A stretch of 64,000 bases of DNA from Acidovorax soli (GTDB taxonomy: Bacteria > Pseudomonadota > Gammaproteobacteria > Burkholderiales > Burkholderiaceae_C): positions 186,001 through 250,000 of the forward strand of contig NZ_JACHLK010000002.1 in the NCBI RefSeq assembly GCF_014207955.1, given 5' to 3'. Below, piece by piece: positions 15,601 through 23,569 of this stretch. The stretch's first letter is position 1. The number at the start of each line of letters is the position of its first letter. Below the pieces are notes generated by a model. That model was not told where the DNA came from. It made no database searches and worked only from the letters and a program-made list of their open reading frames with translations. Position numbers and translations under genes: made by a program.

Positions 15601-18148
15601 TCCAGGGCGTGCCCTCGTCTTTGGTGCGCAGTTCGAAGTCCAGCAGCGTGAGCGCTTCCCACAGCGTGCGCGCACCTGGGCGGTAGGCCAGCAGCTTGCT
15701 GCCGCGGGCGACGACCTCCAGGGGGTGGTCCATGGCACGGCCCTGCGGCAGCAGCGTGAAGTGGTAGTCGAGTGTGCGGTGGTTGGTGTGCAGCCAGCCC
15801 GCGCGCGCGAGGGCGCACAGCTTCTTGAGCCAGCCGGGCCCCAGGTACCGCAAGAGATTGCCCGGCCTGCGTTCCTGGAAGGCACCGAAGGCGAGCAGCC
15901 AGCGCCAGACCCTGCGCACAACGCTGGCGCGCTCGAACGCGAGCAGCGACACCTGCCCTGCACCGCGCAGCAGGGGTTCGCCCTTCAAGGCCTCGGAGTG
16001 GATGGACGGCCAACCGGGAAGGGGGTTGGCGTAGATCGACAGGGAGGCATCCCACCGCGTCGACGGCTCGGCCAGCCACTGCTGCAGGTCCACCTCCATC
16101 TCGACGGCGGCGATGAACGCGCGCGGCTGCATGGCGGCCCCGGGGGACTGTGCGGGATCGTGCCGGTTCAGCAGTTGTCGAGCCCAGTCGGGCAGGTGGC
16201 CCTGCTCGGTACCGCCCAGCAGGTGCTCATGGATGCGAAACCGGAGCTTTCCGTCGGCGCCGGCCCGCGTGGCCACCTCCACGCGCGGTTGCGGCCGGGC
16301 GGCTTGGGCGGCTGCCGGCTGCGCGGTAGGGGCCTGGTCCGGCTGCGCCAATTCGCCGGCGATGTCCCGTGCGGCGAGCATGGAGAGGGCGGAAATCGTG
16401 ACAAAGGGATTGACGCCCAGCGCGCGCGGAACGATGGCACCGTCCAGCACATGCAGGCCCGCATGCACCTCGCTCCCTGCACCCTTGAACACCGCGCCGC
16501 GCCAGTCGACCGCGCCCTGCGTGCCGTTGTCGCCCATGGCGCAACCACCCAAAGGGTGCACTGTGACCGACTTCTCCAGCTGGCTGCCCGCGATGATGTC
16601 GGAGAAACCGTCAGGTGCCGGACGCCACAGGGGGTTGGGCAGGTAGTCGCCACCGTCGAAGCCCCCGGCCGCATGGGCCCGGCCCAAGGCGTTGTGCACC
16701 GCCTGGTAGTACGCGGCATGCCCTGCGGTAGCGGTCTTGTCGTGCGCAGGCCAGCGCACGTCCAGTTCGAGTCCATGGGGGGCCGCCGGGTCGTTGCCGG
16801 TGGGGGCGCGCAGCAGGATTTGCCCGTTCGATGCATCCTGGCCCATGGCCAGCAGCAATTGCGCGTGCCGCGCTGCATCCCGCGGCAGGGCCAGGGGGTC
16901 GTCGGTGCCGGGGAAGCGTGCATCCGTGTCCTGTACATAGCGGTGCAGCGTGGACAGCGTGTGGCCCAGGGTGCTCGTGGCCTGCGCGAGCGCGGAGGGG
17001 ATGGCGCCGTCCTGGAGCAGGATTTCCTGCGGCACGCCCTCGACCGTGAGCGGCACGCGCAGCGTGGCCGAGATCGTCGGCCCCACATCACGGCTGGGCT
17101 CGGTGCCGTCGGCTTCGGGGGCCGAGACCGCATTGACGGCCCGGCGCTGGCGCCAGCCCATCGCCACCACGTCGCCATTGGTGGAAAAGGCCGCGCCGAG
17201 CCGCTCGGAGTGCGGAACCTGAGCCGAGCGCAGCAGCAGCTCGGTGCTGCCCAGGCTGCCCGCGCTGACGACGACGGTATGCGCATCGATGGTGAATTCG
17301 ACGGGGGCTGTGTTGCGGCTGCCGGTGGAGCACTCGAAGTGCACGCGCCAGCGCAGGCTGCGCCCGTTCGCGCTGCGTGTGGATGTTGCAAGGGGCTCTA
17401 CCCGCAGGGCATGGCCGCCGACGAAGAAGCGCGCGCCGCGGCGGTGGGCCGCCGGGATGAGGTTGGTGGCCAGCGACCCCTTGGCGCCGACGTTGCAGCC
17501 GGTGAAGCAGTTGCCGCAGCGCACGCAGGCCTCCATCTCCACCCCATGCGCGTTGGTCCTCTTCGTCCCCGAGATGGTCAGGTCGACCGGCTGGGCGCTG
17601 CCGGCCTGCAGCGCGCCGCCCAGGCGGGACAGGGCCTGGAACTTGGGCAGTTCGGCCGCGCGTTCCAGGGGCGCGGCCTCCAGGGCGCAGACGACTTCGT
17701 CCAGGGCCTTTAGCAAGGCCCCGTGGCGTGCGCCGCCGGGCCGGTAGACACCGGGCCACGGCGCATGGCCGAAGGTGCTTGCCGCAGGCTTGAAGGCCAC
17801 GCCCGCATTGACCAGGGAGCCACCCCCCAGGCCGCTGCCGGTGAGCACCGCCACCTGCTCGAAGTTCTGGACGTTGAGCAGCGCCTGCGCGTTCCCCAGG
17901 GCCTTTCCGCTTGCGCCACGCTGCATCCGCAAATGGCCCGGCAGGTGGCCGATGTCCTCGGGAAACTCGCCGAGCGCGTATTCCCGGCCGCGTTCGACAA
18001 CCCAGGTTTCCACGCCGGGCGCAGCCAGTTCACGGGCTGCGAAACTCCCGCCATAGCCTGAGCCCACAACAAGGACATCGCAGCAAGGGGAGGCATTGAG
18101 CTGCAACATCGCTTCGATGGGCTCTGACCAGCGAGAATGGGGCGCCAT
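12617..18148 (-). CDS. Three-enzyme fusion: GMC oxidoreductase - alpha/beta hydrolase - PhoD-like phosphoesterase
   Basis: An uninterrupted 1843-residue protein. Residues about 1-580 are a GMC (cholesterol-oxidase/ChoD-like) flavoenzyme, with FAD motif GSGYGGS at 29-35, GSGLGGGS near 104-111, four cysteines at 208, 211, 214 and 218, and the catalytic HPLGGC at 531-536. A linker domain of unknown function (about 600-930) resembles the part found after GMC domains in related fusions. Residues about 950-1300 are an alpha/beta hydrolase: oxyanion HGLAHG at 966, nucleophile elbow AHCVGAG with Cys1045, and a likely catalytic His1266. Residues about 1460-1840 are a PhoD-like metallophosphoesterase with GDQIYAD (1513), DDHEFDDN (1561) and GDYHLSA (1729). 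No signal peptide is seen, so it is probably cytoplasmic. A lipid or sterol-ester substrate is inferred. Confidence 0.88.
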   Translation of the reverse strand: MAPHSRWSEPIEAMLQLNASPCCDVLVVGSGYGGSFAARELAAPGVETWVVERGREYALGEFPEDIGHLPGHLRMQRGASGKALGNAQALLNVQNFEQVAVLTGSGLGGGSLVNAGVAFKPAASTFGHAPWPGVYRPGGARHGALLKALDEVVCALEAAPLERAAELPKFQALSRLGGALQAGSAQPVDLTISGTKRTNAHGVEMEACVRCGNCFTGCNVGAKGSLATNLIPAAHRRGARFFVGGHALRVEPLATSTRSANGRSLRWRVHFECSTGSRNTAPVEFTIDAHTVVVSAGSLGSTELLLRSAQVPHSERLGAAFSTNGDVVAMGWRQRRAVNAVSAPEADGTEPSRDVGPTISATLRVPLTVEGVPQEILLQDGAIPSALAQATSTLGHTLSTLHRYVQDTDARFPGTDDPLALPRDAARHAQLLLAMGQDASNGQILLRAPTGNDPAAPHGLELDVRWPAHDKTATAGHAAYYQAVHNALGRAHAAGGFDGGDYLPNPLWRPAPDGFSDIIAGSQLEKSVTVHPLGGCAMGDNGTQGAVDWRGAVFKGAGSEVHAGLHVLDGAIVPRALGVNPFVTISALSMLAARDIAGELAQPDQAPTAQPAAAQAARPQPRVEVATRAGADGKLRFRIHEHLLGGTEQGHLPDWARQLLNRHDPAQSPGAAMQPRAFIAAVEMEVDLQQWLAEPSTRWDASLSIYANPLPGWPSIHSEALKGEPLLRGAGQVSLLAFERASVVRRVWRWLLAFGAFQERRPGNLLRYLGPGWLKKLCALARAGWLHTNHRTLDYHFTLLPQGRAMDHPLEVVARGSKLLAYRPGARTLWEALTLLDFELRTKDEGTPWKLGLRVDLADLVSRLRLQIRESSSTPASMVGLAAFASLWLRALMQTHFWSLRGLDYGQYTPPALPPHPPLKTAGGAIVRPQEEVLKAARRSGAQQQIGLQLTVYRHPEGGRHVLFIHGLAHGSGVYATDTVDTSMAGHFLRAGYTVWLLDNRMSNRLRYARGAHTMDDIAHTDIPAAIDRVHAQAGGQAIDVFAHCVGAGAFAMSALQARFDTTKVRAAIIHAVHPWVVPSVSNRFSGALAALYRNLLTGRERISPLLPAQPDAADELLDRFAATLAWTEEERSLHEAHRESPGAGCAICNRMTAFYGREWVHANLDPRTHERLGELVGVAGVEVFRQLYFIVLRERLTNRDGENAYLLQDNFRQNWHFPTLFVHGLDNQVFDPRGAARSWNRLRRIFAGQPQEHVVRTFLRKGYGHMDFLFGKHAHRDIYPHLTRFLEQPAAFEDITDGCHIDPERPCPDGQSSDTDLADRDFTTPIRPLTGPMLQIEHGPKGQRRLVIWVEQYLDTTSTPIPPELRIGGAVCPAAWITQLPGVVESAPSPARPPTGQGYYWTCVLEESASLRFASLPPISLVLRSLPQGSGVAGDAHAVAESPPIALDLAARPWWQRFAADGQTHTCTSFLASSCRWPGLAFERSAIDALAGDMAQHIDHASAPVQALLLLGDQIYADATANIAETTEPDERGAQRYRESWGSPATRQLFARLPVWLVVDDHEFDDNLDGADRATADSVRGQRFLSGFLAATAYQSRFHRPGLPRLSVGPQVYRVERGLWHCFEVGGIPAFAADTRTERSPRTLGNWRHARIMHDEQMEAIEDWLTAHPKGPKLLCSGSVFALPENRFVAQPATCIAADNWLGYPASWRRLVRFIVKNEIEGLIFVAGDYHLSALVEIELSSQGKSVKALNLVCSAWNASLPFANAQPSDFSFDQPVRVPGSDADAAMVCTARFASDAQRQFSKVTVTCDPGNRGTAAVAMDVYGPGNVLAKELRAQLPVGG

Positions 18149-18178
18149 GGGGCCTTTCCGTAGGGCTTTGTTTTGGGT

Positions 18179-18188
18179 AACAATTGTT
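18179..18188. promoter_or_regulatory. Palindrome in the shared 43-bp divergent promoter
   Basis: AACAATTGTT is a perfect 10-bp palindrome within GTAACAATTGTTTAC. It lies between the start of the fusion gene (18148) and the start of the hybrid kinase (18192). Both promoters must overlap here, so one bound regulator could control both genes. Confidence 0.4.
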
Positions 18189-18191
18189 TAC

Positions 18192-20024
18192 ATGCATTTT
18201 CTACCGCCCTTTCCTGTTGATGCCAATCACCCATTGGATGTAGCGATGGCGCGCGAGTCGCTGCGGCTGCGGGCGCAGCAGTCGGTCAGCGCGCGCACCA
18301 TGGTGGTGGTGGCGGCCATCGTGGCGGCGATCTGCTTCGGCTTTTCCACCCCGGTCTGGCGTGTGCTGGCCTGGATGATTCCCGTGGTGCTCATGGCCCA
18401 GATCAATGCGGTGCTCAGTGCCCGGGCCCTGGCGGTGCTCGACACGGCGGATGCTGCCGCGCTGGCAAAGCAACAGACGGACCACTGGTGGATCACCATC
18501 GCCAACCAGGCCCTGATGGGCACGACGGTCTGGTGGATCGGCTATGGCACCAGCGGGGGCATCGCGACCTTTGCCACCGTGCTGCAGCTCATCTACCTGG
18601 GCGGGGCGCTGGTGAATGCGTCGACGCACCCGGCCACCTTCATCGCCGGGGCATGGATCAACCTGGCCTTCGCGGCCGTGTTCTGGCTGACGCAGGGCGG
18701 CACCAATGGCCTGCCGCTGGCCCTGGCCCTGTTCGGTGTGGGGCTGGTGGTCGCGGTCTCGTCGCGGCAGACGGCGCAAGCCTTCCGTGATTCGCTGCAG
18801 ATCCGCTTCGAGAACGCAGACCTGCTGCGCCGGCTGGGGGAGGAGAAGCAGGTGGCCGAGGAGGCCAATGCCGCCAAGTCGCGCTTTCTGGCCGCAGCCA
18901 GCCATGACCTGCGCCAGCCCCTGCATGCCCTGCTGGTCTTCTCGTCGCTGCTGCACCGCCACGAAACGCCGCAGACCGCGCAACTGATTGCCCATATCCG
19001 CGACGCTGCGGGCTCGCTGGACAAGCTGTTTTCGGGGCTGCTCGACCTCTCCAAGCTGGAGACCGGCTCCATCGTGCCGCAGATGCAGGCCCTGAACATC
19101 GCGGGCATGGTGCGCGACCTGGCCGGCGAGTTCCAGCCGCGCTGTGCTGCCAAGGGGGTTTCCATAGAAACCGAGGGCGATGCCGAGGCGTGGGTGCTGA
19201 GCGATGCCTTTTTGCTTGAGCGCATTGTGCGCAACCTGGTGGACAACGCGGTGAAGTACACCAACGAAGGCGGTGTCGTGGTCTCCGTGCACGCACGGGA
19301 AAGCGTGGTGGCGCTGGAGGTGCGCGATACCGGCATCGGCATCGCGCATGAAGCGCAGGCCCGGGTCTTCGAAGAATATTTCCAGGTCGGCAATCCTTCG
19401 CGCGACCCGGGGCAGGGCAGTGGCCTGGGCCTGGCCATCGTGCGCCGCCTGGCGACCCTGCTGGGCCTGGAAATGGGCATGCGCTCGAACCCGGGCCAGG
19501 GGACCACCTTCACGCTGACCTTGCCCCAGGCGCCGATCTTCGAGAGCACGGGCGTCGGCGCGCTGCCGGCACCGGCCCAGCCGGTGTTGCACAAGGCCGT
19601 GGATGTCTGGCTCGTCGAGGACCATGCCCTGGTCCGCATGGCGACCAGCCAGGCCCTGGAGTCATGGGGCTGCAAGGTCATGCAGTGGGAGGGCATGCCC
19701 CCGGACTCCGTGATCGAATCGGCGGCCACCCCTCCGCATGCGCTGGTTGCCGACTACCGGCTTTCTGGCGATGCCACGGGCCTGGACGTGGCGCGGCGCC
19801 TGCGTTCCCGCTGGCCCGGGCTTCCCGTGGCCATCATCACCGGAGACCCGGGCATCGACATCCACGAGGTTGCGCGCCTGGGCAATATTGCAATGTGGCA
19901 AAAGCCGGTATTGCCCTCGTTGCTGATCAACTGGTTGGCAGAAATAGGTGAGCCGGCGGCCGAGCGGTCGGCTCCTGCTTTGAGGCCTGTGGTGGACAAG
20001 CCTGGAACCATCGGCCTTTCATGA
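18192..20024 (+). CDS. Hybrid sensor histidine kinase / response regulator
   Basis: A 610-residue membrane kinase. An N-terminal module with about five or six helices (residues 30-195) has almost no periplasmic domain. A short coiled coil, the H-box ASHDLRQPLHALLVF with His238, an HATPase domain with N-box NLVDNAVKY, and G-boxes DTGIGI and GSGLGLAIV follow. The C-terminal receiver has a phosphoacceptor at about Asp521 in VADYRLSG. The start at 18192 leaves a 43-bp divergent intergenic region; an in-frame ATG at 18147 would overlap the neighbour and is less likely. The NarL-type regulator encoded convergently downstream is a plausible partner. The stimulus is unknown; the divergent oxidoreductase fusion is a candidate target. 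Confidence 0.9.
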   Translation: MHFLPPFPVDANHPLDVAMARESLRLRAQQSVSARTMVVVAAIVAAICFGFSTPVWRVLAWMIPVVLMAQINAVLSARALAVLDTADAAALAKQQTDHWWITIANQALMGTTVWWIGYGTSGGIATFATVLQLIYLGGALVNASTHPATFIAGAWINLAFAAVFWLTQGGTNGLPLALALFGVGLVVAVSSRQTAQAFRDSLQIRFENADLLRRLGEEKQVAEEANAAKSRFLAAASHDLRQPLHALLVFSSLLHRHETPQTAQLIAHIRDAAGSLDKLFSGLLDLSKLETGSIVPQMQALNIAGMVRDLAGEFQPRCAAKGVSIETEGDAEAWVLSDAFLLERIVRNLVDNAVKYTNEGGVVVSVHARESVVALEVRDTGIGIAHEAQARVFEEYFQVGNPSRDPGQGSGLGLAIVRRLATLLGLEMGMRSNPGQGTTFTLTLPQAPIFESTGVGALPAPAQPVLHKAVDVWLVEDHALVRMATSQALESWGCKVMQWEGMPPDSVIESAATPPHALVADYRLSGDATGLDVARRLRSRWPGLPVAIITGDPGIDIHEVARLGNIAMWQKPVLPSLLINWLAEIGEPAAERSAPALRPVVDKPGTIGLS

Positions 20025-20081
20025 GGCCGGCGTGCTGTGCGCCACCCCAATCGCACGCAACGGACCGTCTGCATGCACTCG

Positions 20082-20101
20082 GGGGCGGCGCCAAGCGCCC
20101 C
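20082..20101. terminator. Possible hairpin between convergent kinase and regulator genes
   Basis: GGGGCG (20082-20087) and CGCCCC (20096-20101) form a six-base stem with an eight-base loop. There is no T-run, so support is weak. Confidence 0.25.
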
Positions 20102-20118
20102 TCGGGCGGTGGTTTATC

Positions 20119-20769
20119 TCATGCGATGCGCACGCCTTGCCGTGCGCAGACGTAGACCGCCTCGGTGCGGCTTTGCACGTTGAGCTGGCGAAAGATGACG
20201 CTCAGGTGGGATTTCACCGTCTGGTCGCTGATGTTGAGTTCGCGCGCAATCACCTTGTTGGGCAGGCCGCGCAGGATGGCGGCGAGCACATCGCCCTGGC
20301 GCTGGGTCAGCTCGGGGAAGGCGTGGGTGAGTTCGCTGGGCAGGTGGCTCTCTCCGGCGGGCGTTGTCCGCGCAGGGCCGGAGAGCAGGGTGGCTGGCAG
20401 GTAGATTCCGCCCGAGGCAATGGTGTTGAGGGCGAGCAGCAGGGTCTCGGGCTCGGAGTCCTTGGCGATGAAGCCCACCGCACCGTTGTCGATCGCGGTG
20501 CGCACCAGCGCTGCGCTCTTCTCGCCCGACAGCACGATCTGGCGCGCCTGGGGCACCAGTTCGCGGATGGCCACCATGGCGTCGGCCCCGGAGAGGCCTT
20601 CCATGTGCCAGTCGAGCAACACGACGTCTGCGGGCCGCGCCCGCAGTTTTTCGAGCCCTTCTTCGCAGCTGCCCGCGATCTGGGTGTCTATGCCGAAGCC
20701 AAGCTCGGCGAGCAACAGGCGCAGTCCCTCTCGAAACAGGGAGTGGTCGTCAATGACAAGAACGTTCAT
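20119..20769 (-). CDS. NarL/LuxR-type response regulator
   Basis: A 216-residue two-component regulator. The receiver (1-120) has acidic residues IDD at 6-8, the phosphoacceptor Asp53 in VVLLDWHMEG, Ser81 in VLSGEKS and Lys104 in FIAKDSEP. The C-terminal LuxR HTH reads LTQRQGDVLAAILRGLPNKVIARELNISDQTVKSHLSVIFRQL, split here only by quotation. It is transcribed toward the hybrid kinase gene with 94 bases between the stops. It has its own upstream region of about 200 bases (20770-20967) in which I see no other gene. It probably receives phosphate from the neighbouring kinase. Confidence 0.92.
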   Translation of the reverse strand: MNVLVIDDHSLFREGLRLLLAELGFGIDTQIAGSCEEGLEKLRARPADVVLLDWHMEGLSGADAMVAIRELVPQARQIVLSGEKSAALVRTAIDNGAVGFIAKDSEPETLLLALNTIASGGIYLPATLLSGPARTTPAGESHLPSELTHAFPELTQRQGDVLAAILRGLPNKVIARELNISDQTVKSHLSVIFRQLNVQSRTEAVYVCARQGVRIA

Positions 20770-20967
20770 GGGTTGGAAGTGCAGGGCATCGCCGTGGCGT
20801 CGCAGGGCGACACAGGCACGTCGGATTGGATGGGATCGCCATCGGAAGACACATTTGGTATCGATCCGACTATGCCATGGTCTTGGCGTCCGTGCTGTGT
20901 CATCGCGATTTTTTTACCAGTTGGTGGAATCATCGTCGCGCTCGCAGCCTGCCCCCTGGACATGTCC

Positions 20968-22026
20968 TCAGCGCATGGCCTTGATGGCCTGCGCTGCCCG
21001 GGTCACGAGCGCCGGGCCCTCGTAGATCAGCCCGGTGTAGATCTGCACCACGTCTGCACCTGCGCGTATCTTGCTCACCGCATCCTCGGCGCTCATCACG
21101 CCTCCCACGCCGATGATGGGGAACTGGCTGCCCAGCGCGGCGCGCAGCTGGCGGATCACGTGGTTGCTGGCTTCGAGCACCGGGGCTCCGCTCAGGCCGC
21201 CGGTCTCCTCGGCATGGCGCAGGCCCTTGACGGCATCGCGGGCTATGGTGGTGTTGGTGGCGATCACGCCGTCCATGCCATGGCGCTGGAGCGTCGCGGC
21301 GATCACGGAGACCTGCTCCTCGCTCAGGTCGGGCGCAATCTTCACGAAGATGGGCGTGCGCTTGCCGGCCTGTGTTGCCAGCACTTCGCGGCGCGCAGCG
21401 ATCGCACCGAGCAGGCCGTCCAGTGCCTCGTCGCTTTGGAGGGCGCGCAGGTTCTGGGTATTGGGCGAGCTGATGTTCACCGTCACGTAGTCGGCATGCG
21501 GGTACACGCCATCCAGGCAAGTCAGGTAGTCGCTGGTGGCGTTCTCGATGGGCGTGCTGGCGTTCTTGCCGATGTTCAGGCCCAGCAGCATGCGTGGGCC
21601 GCGGCCCTGGGGCTGGTCGCGAAAGCGCGATTGCTGCACATTGCGCAAGAAAGCGTCCAGCCCTTCGTTGTTGAAGCCCAGGCGGTTGATCAGTGCGCGC
21701 TTCTCGGGCAGGCGGAACATGCGTGGCTTGGGGTTGCCGGGCTGGCCCTTGGGCGTCACGGTTCCCACCTCGACGAAGCCGAAACCCATGGCGCCCAGCG
21801 CATCGATCACGCGCGCGTTCTTGTCCAGCCCGGCAGCCATGCCCACGCGGTTCGGAAAGGTCAGGCCCGCCAGCTCGATGGGGTCGTCCACCCGCGTGTT
21901 GCACCAGGCCCATTGCAGCGGCGTGCGTTGCCCGCGGGCCAGCATGTCCATGGTGAGTTCATGCGCGGCTTCGGCATCCATGCCGAAGAGGAAAGGGCGG
22001 GTGAGGGCGTAGGGGATCAGGGACAT
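20968..22026 (-). CDS. pyrD: Dihydroorotate dehydrogenase (quinone), class 2
   Basis: A 352-residue membrane-associated flavoenzyme of pyrimidine synthesis that oxidises dihydroorotate and passes electrons to quinone. The N-terminal amphipathic region ([25 protein letters not shown]) is the class 2 membrane and quinone segment. FMN-binding motifs [33 protein letters not shown] and NRLGFNNEG are present. NISSPNT carries the catalytic serine of class 2 enzymes, and IGVGGV and [16 protein letters not shown] close the barrel. The length matches the family. It is divergent from rpiA over 47 bases. Confidence 0.97.
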   Translation of the reverse strand: MSLIPYALTRPFLFGMDAEAAHELTMDMLARGQRTPLQWAWCNTRVDDPIELAGLTFPNRVGMAAGLDKNARVIDALGAMGFGFVEVGTVTPKGQPGNPKPRMFRLPEKRALINRLGFNNEGLDAFLRNVQQSRFRDQPQGRGPRMLLGLNIGKNASTPIENATSDYLTCLDGVYPHADYVTVNISSPNTQNLRALQSDEALDGLLGAIAARREVLATQAGKRTPIFVKIAPDLSEEQVSVIAATLQRHGMDGVIATNTTIARDAVKGLRHAEETGGLSGAPVLEASNHVIRQLRAALGSQFPIIGVGGVMSAEDAVSKIRAGADVVQIYTGLIYEGPALVTRAAQAIKAMR

Positions 22027-22073
22027 GGAGGAATGACAGGGGATAATTGCGCAATAACCGCTGATTTTCCCTC

Positions 22074-22763
22074 ATGACGACCTCTACCCCCCTGACCCAA
22101 GACGAACTCAAGGCCCTCGTAGGCCAGGCTGCCCTGCAATACGTGGTGCCTGGCGAGATAGTGGGGGTGGGCACGGGCTCCACCGTCAACAAGTTCATCG
22201 ATGCCCTGGCCAGCATGAAGGGCGACATCAAGGGTGCCGTGTCCAGCTCCGTGGCCAGCACCGAGCGGCTGAAGGCCCTGGGCATTCCCGTGTTCGACGC
22301 CAACGAAGTCGAATCGCTGTCGGTGTACATCGACGGCGCCGACGAGATCGACGGCCAGGGCCACATGGTCAAGGGCGGCGGTGCAGCGCTCACGCGCGAG
22401 AAGATCGTGGCCGCGCTGGCCGGCCGTTTCGTCTGCATCGCCGACGAATCCAAGCTCGTTCCCGCGCTGGGCAAGTTCCCGCTGCCCGTGGAAGTGATAC
22501 CCATGGCGGCAGCCCACATCGCGCGCCGCTTTGCGGCCCTGGGCGGCAAGGCGACGATTCGCCAGAAGGATGGCCAGCCCTTGGTGACCGACAACGGCCA
22601 GCACATCCTGGACGTCACGGGCCTGTCCATCACCGACCCGCTGGCCTTCGAGTCCGACGTCAACCAGTGGCCTGGCGTGGTCACGGTAGGCGTGTTCGCG
22701 CACCAGAAAGCCTCGGTGTGCCTGCTGGGCACAGCGCAGGGCGTGAAGACGCTGAGCTACTGA
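22074..22763 (+). CDS. rpiA: Ribose-5-phosphate isomerase A
   Basis: A 229-residue cytosolic enzyme that interconverts ribose 5-phosphate and ribulose 5-phosphate in the pentose phosphate pathway. The substrate loop [13 protein letters not shown], the catalytic DGADEID motif and [14 protein letters not shown] are all visible, as is the C-terminal [14 protein letters not shown] strand. The length is normal. It faces pyrD across a short divergent promoter region and converges on the glutaredoxin-like gene, from which it is separated by a hairpin. Confidence 0.97.
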   Translation: MTTSTPLTQDELKALVGQAALQYVVPGEIVGVGTGSTVNKFIDALASMKGDIKGAVSSSVASTERLKALGIPVFDANEVESLSVYIDGADEIDGQGHMVKGGGAALTREKIVAALAGRFVCIADESKLVPALGKFPLPVEVIPMAAAHIARRFAALGGKATIRQKDGQPLVTDNGQHILDVTGLSITDPLAFESDVNQWPGVVTVGVFAHQKASVCLLGTAQGVKTLSY

Positions 22764-22806
22764 TTCCGTGCGGGCCCCGATCCCCGGGGCGGCGCCACAG
22801 AAAAGA

Positions 22807-22832
22807 CAATGGGCCGCAGTTGCGGCCCATTG
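22807..22832 (-). terminator. Rho-independent terminator for the glutaredoxin-like gene
   Basis: A 12-base perfect stem (CAATGGGCCGCA with TGCGGCCCATTG) has a two-base spacer. On the minus strand it is followed by the T-rich stretch TCTTTTCT, so it should end the gene cluster running from 29776. The plus side lacks a T-run, so action on rpiA is less certain. Confidence 0.75.
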
Positions 22833-22856
22833 CCATGGGGGCGTTGGCCCGCCGGT

Positions 22857-23531
22857 TCAGAACCGGATGCCTGCCGGGTTGGTCGGCGAGGGGCCTTCGG
22901 TGGAGGGGGCCGGGCGCGTGCGTGGCGAGGCGGCGGTGGCTGCTGCTGCATCCGAGGCGGGAGCTGCTGCAGCCGGGGCTGCGGGGGCTGCGGGGGCTGC
23001 AGCAGCCAATGGCGTGGCGGGCGGACGCTGGTAGCCTGCCGTCAGCTGGGAGGTCTTGGGATAGCCTGCCACATCCAGGTACTGCGTCCATTCCGTGTCC
23101 TGGAAGCCGACCATGCGCTGCGCGCCGATGGTGCCGTAGGGCAGCGAGGTGTCTCCACTGAGCTTGCGCAGGGCCTCGAGGTCCTCGTTGGTGTTCACGG
23201 TGCGTTCGGTGAAGGGGACGCCCCGGCTCATCAGCAGGCTGCGCGCGCTCACGCAGGGCGCGCAGTCGCTGCCGGTGTACAGCGTCACGGGAAAGCGCTG
23301 CGCCACACGCGAAAGCGCCTGCGGCAGGCCGGCCGCGCTGCCCGCGGCGCCTGTCGCCGGGTTGGTGGTGGTGGCCGTGGCCTTGCTCGCATTGTCCGGC
23401 GCCCGGTCCGAGAAGGTGACCTTGCCATCGGGTCCGACGATGCGGTACACCGTCTGGGCCTGGGCCCCTGCACAGGCGAGAAGGACCAGCACCGGGGCCA
23501 GCATCGGCAGGGACAGCAGGTTCTTGCGCAT
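22857..23531 (-). CDS. Secreted glutaredoxin-like protein with DUF4124 domain
   Basis: A 224-residue protein with a Sec signal (MRKNLLSLPMLAPVLVLLACAGAQA). A DUF4124-like segment follows (QTVYRIVGPDGKVTFSDRAP). A glutaredoxin/thioredoxin-like domain (about residues 75-150) carries a C-x2-C pair in TGSDCAPCVSARSLL. The last 60 residues are a low-complexity Ala/Pro/Thr tail, probably an unstructured linker or wall-spanning region. It is likely periplasmic and acts in thiol exchange. The cysteine within the signal region (LLACAGA) could be read as a lipobox, but the AQA cleavage site after it looks better. Confidence 0.82.
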   Translation of the reverse strand: MRKNLLSLPMLAPVLVLLACAGAQAQTVYRIVGPDGKVTFSDRAPDNASKATATTTNPATGAAGSAAGLPQALSRVAQRFPVTLYTGSDCAPCVSARSLLMSRGVPFTERTVNTNEDLEALRKLSGDTSLPYGTIGAQRMVGFQDTEWTQYLDVAGYPKTSQLTAGYQRPPATPLAAAAPAAPAAPAAAAPASDAAAATAASPRTRPAPSTEGPSPTNPAGIRF

Positions 23532-23569
23532 TGTCTTTCTCCTCGGGATCCGTTGGTTGTAGGGGAAAC

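Noticed and set aside
13460..17713. Two long plus-strand open frames opposite the fusion gene
   Set aside because: They lie fully inside the 1843-residue gene, whose three domains have complete motifs; the plus frames are compositionally biased and domain-free.
20770..20967. A 65-codon frame between pyrD and the response regulator
   Set aside because: Low-quality composition and no start signal; the region is most likely the regulator's promoter.
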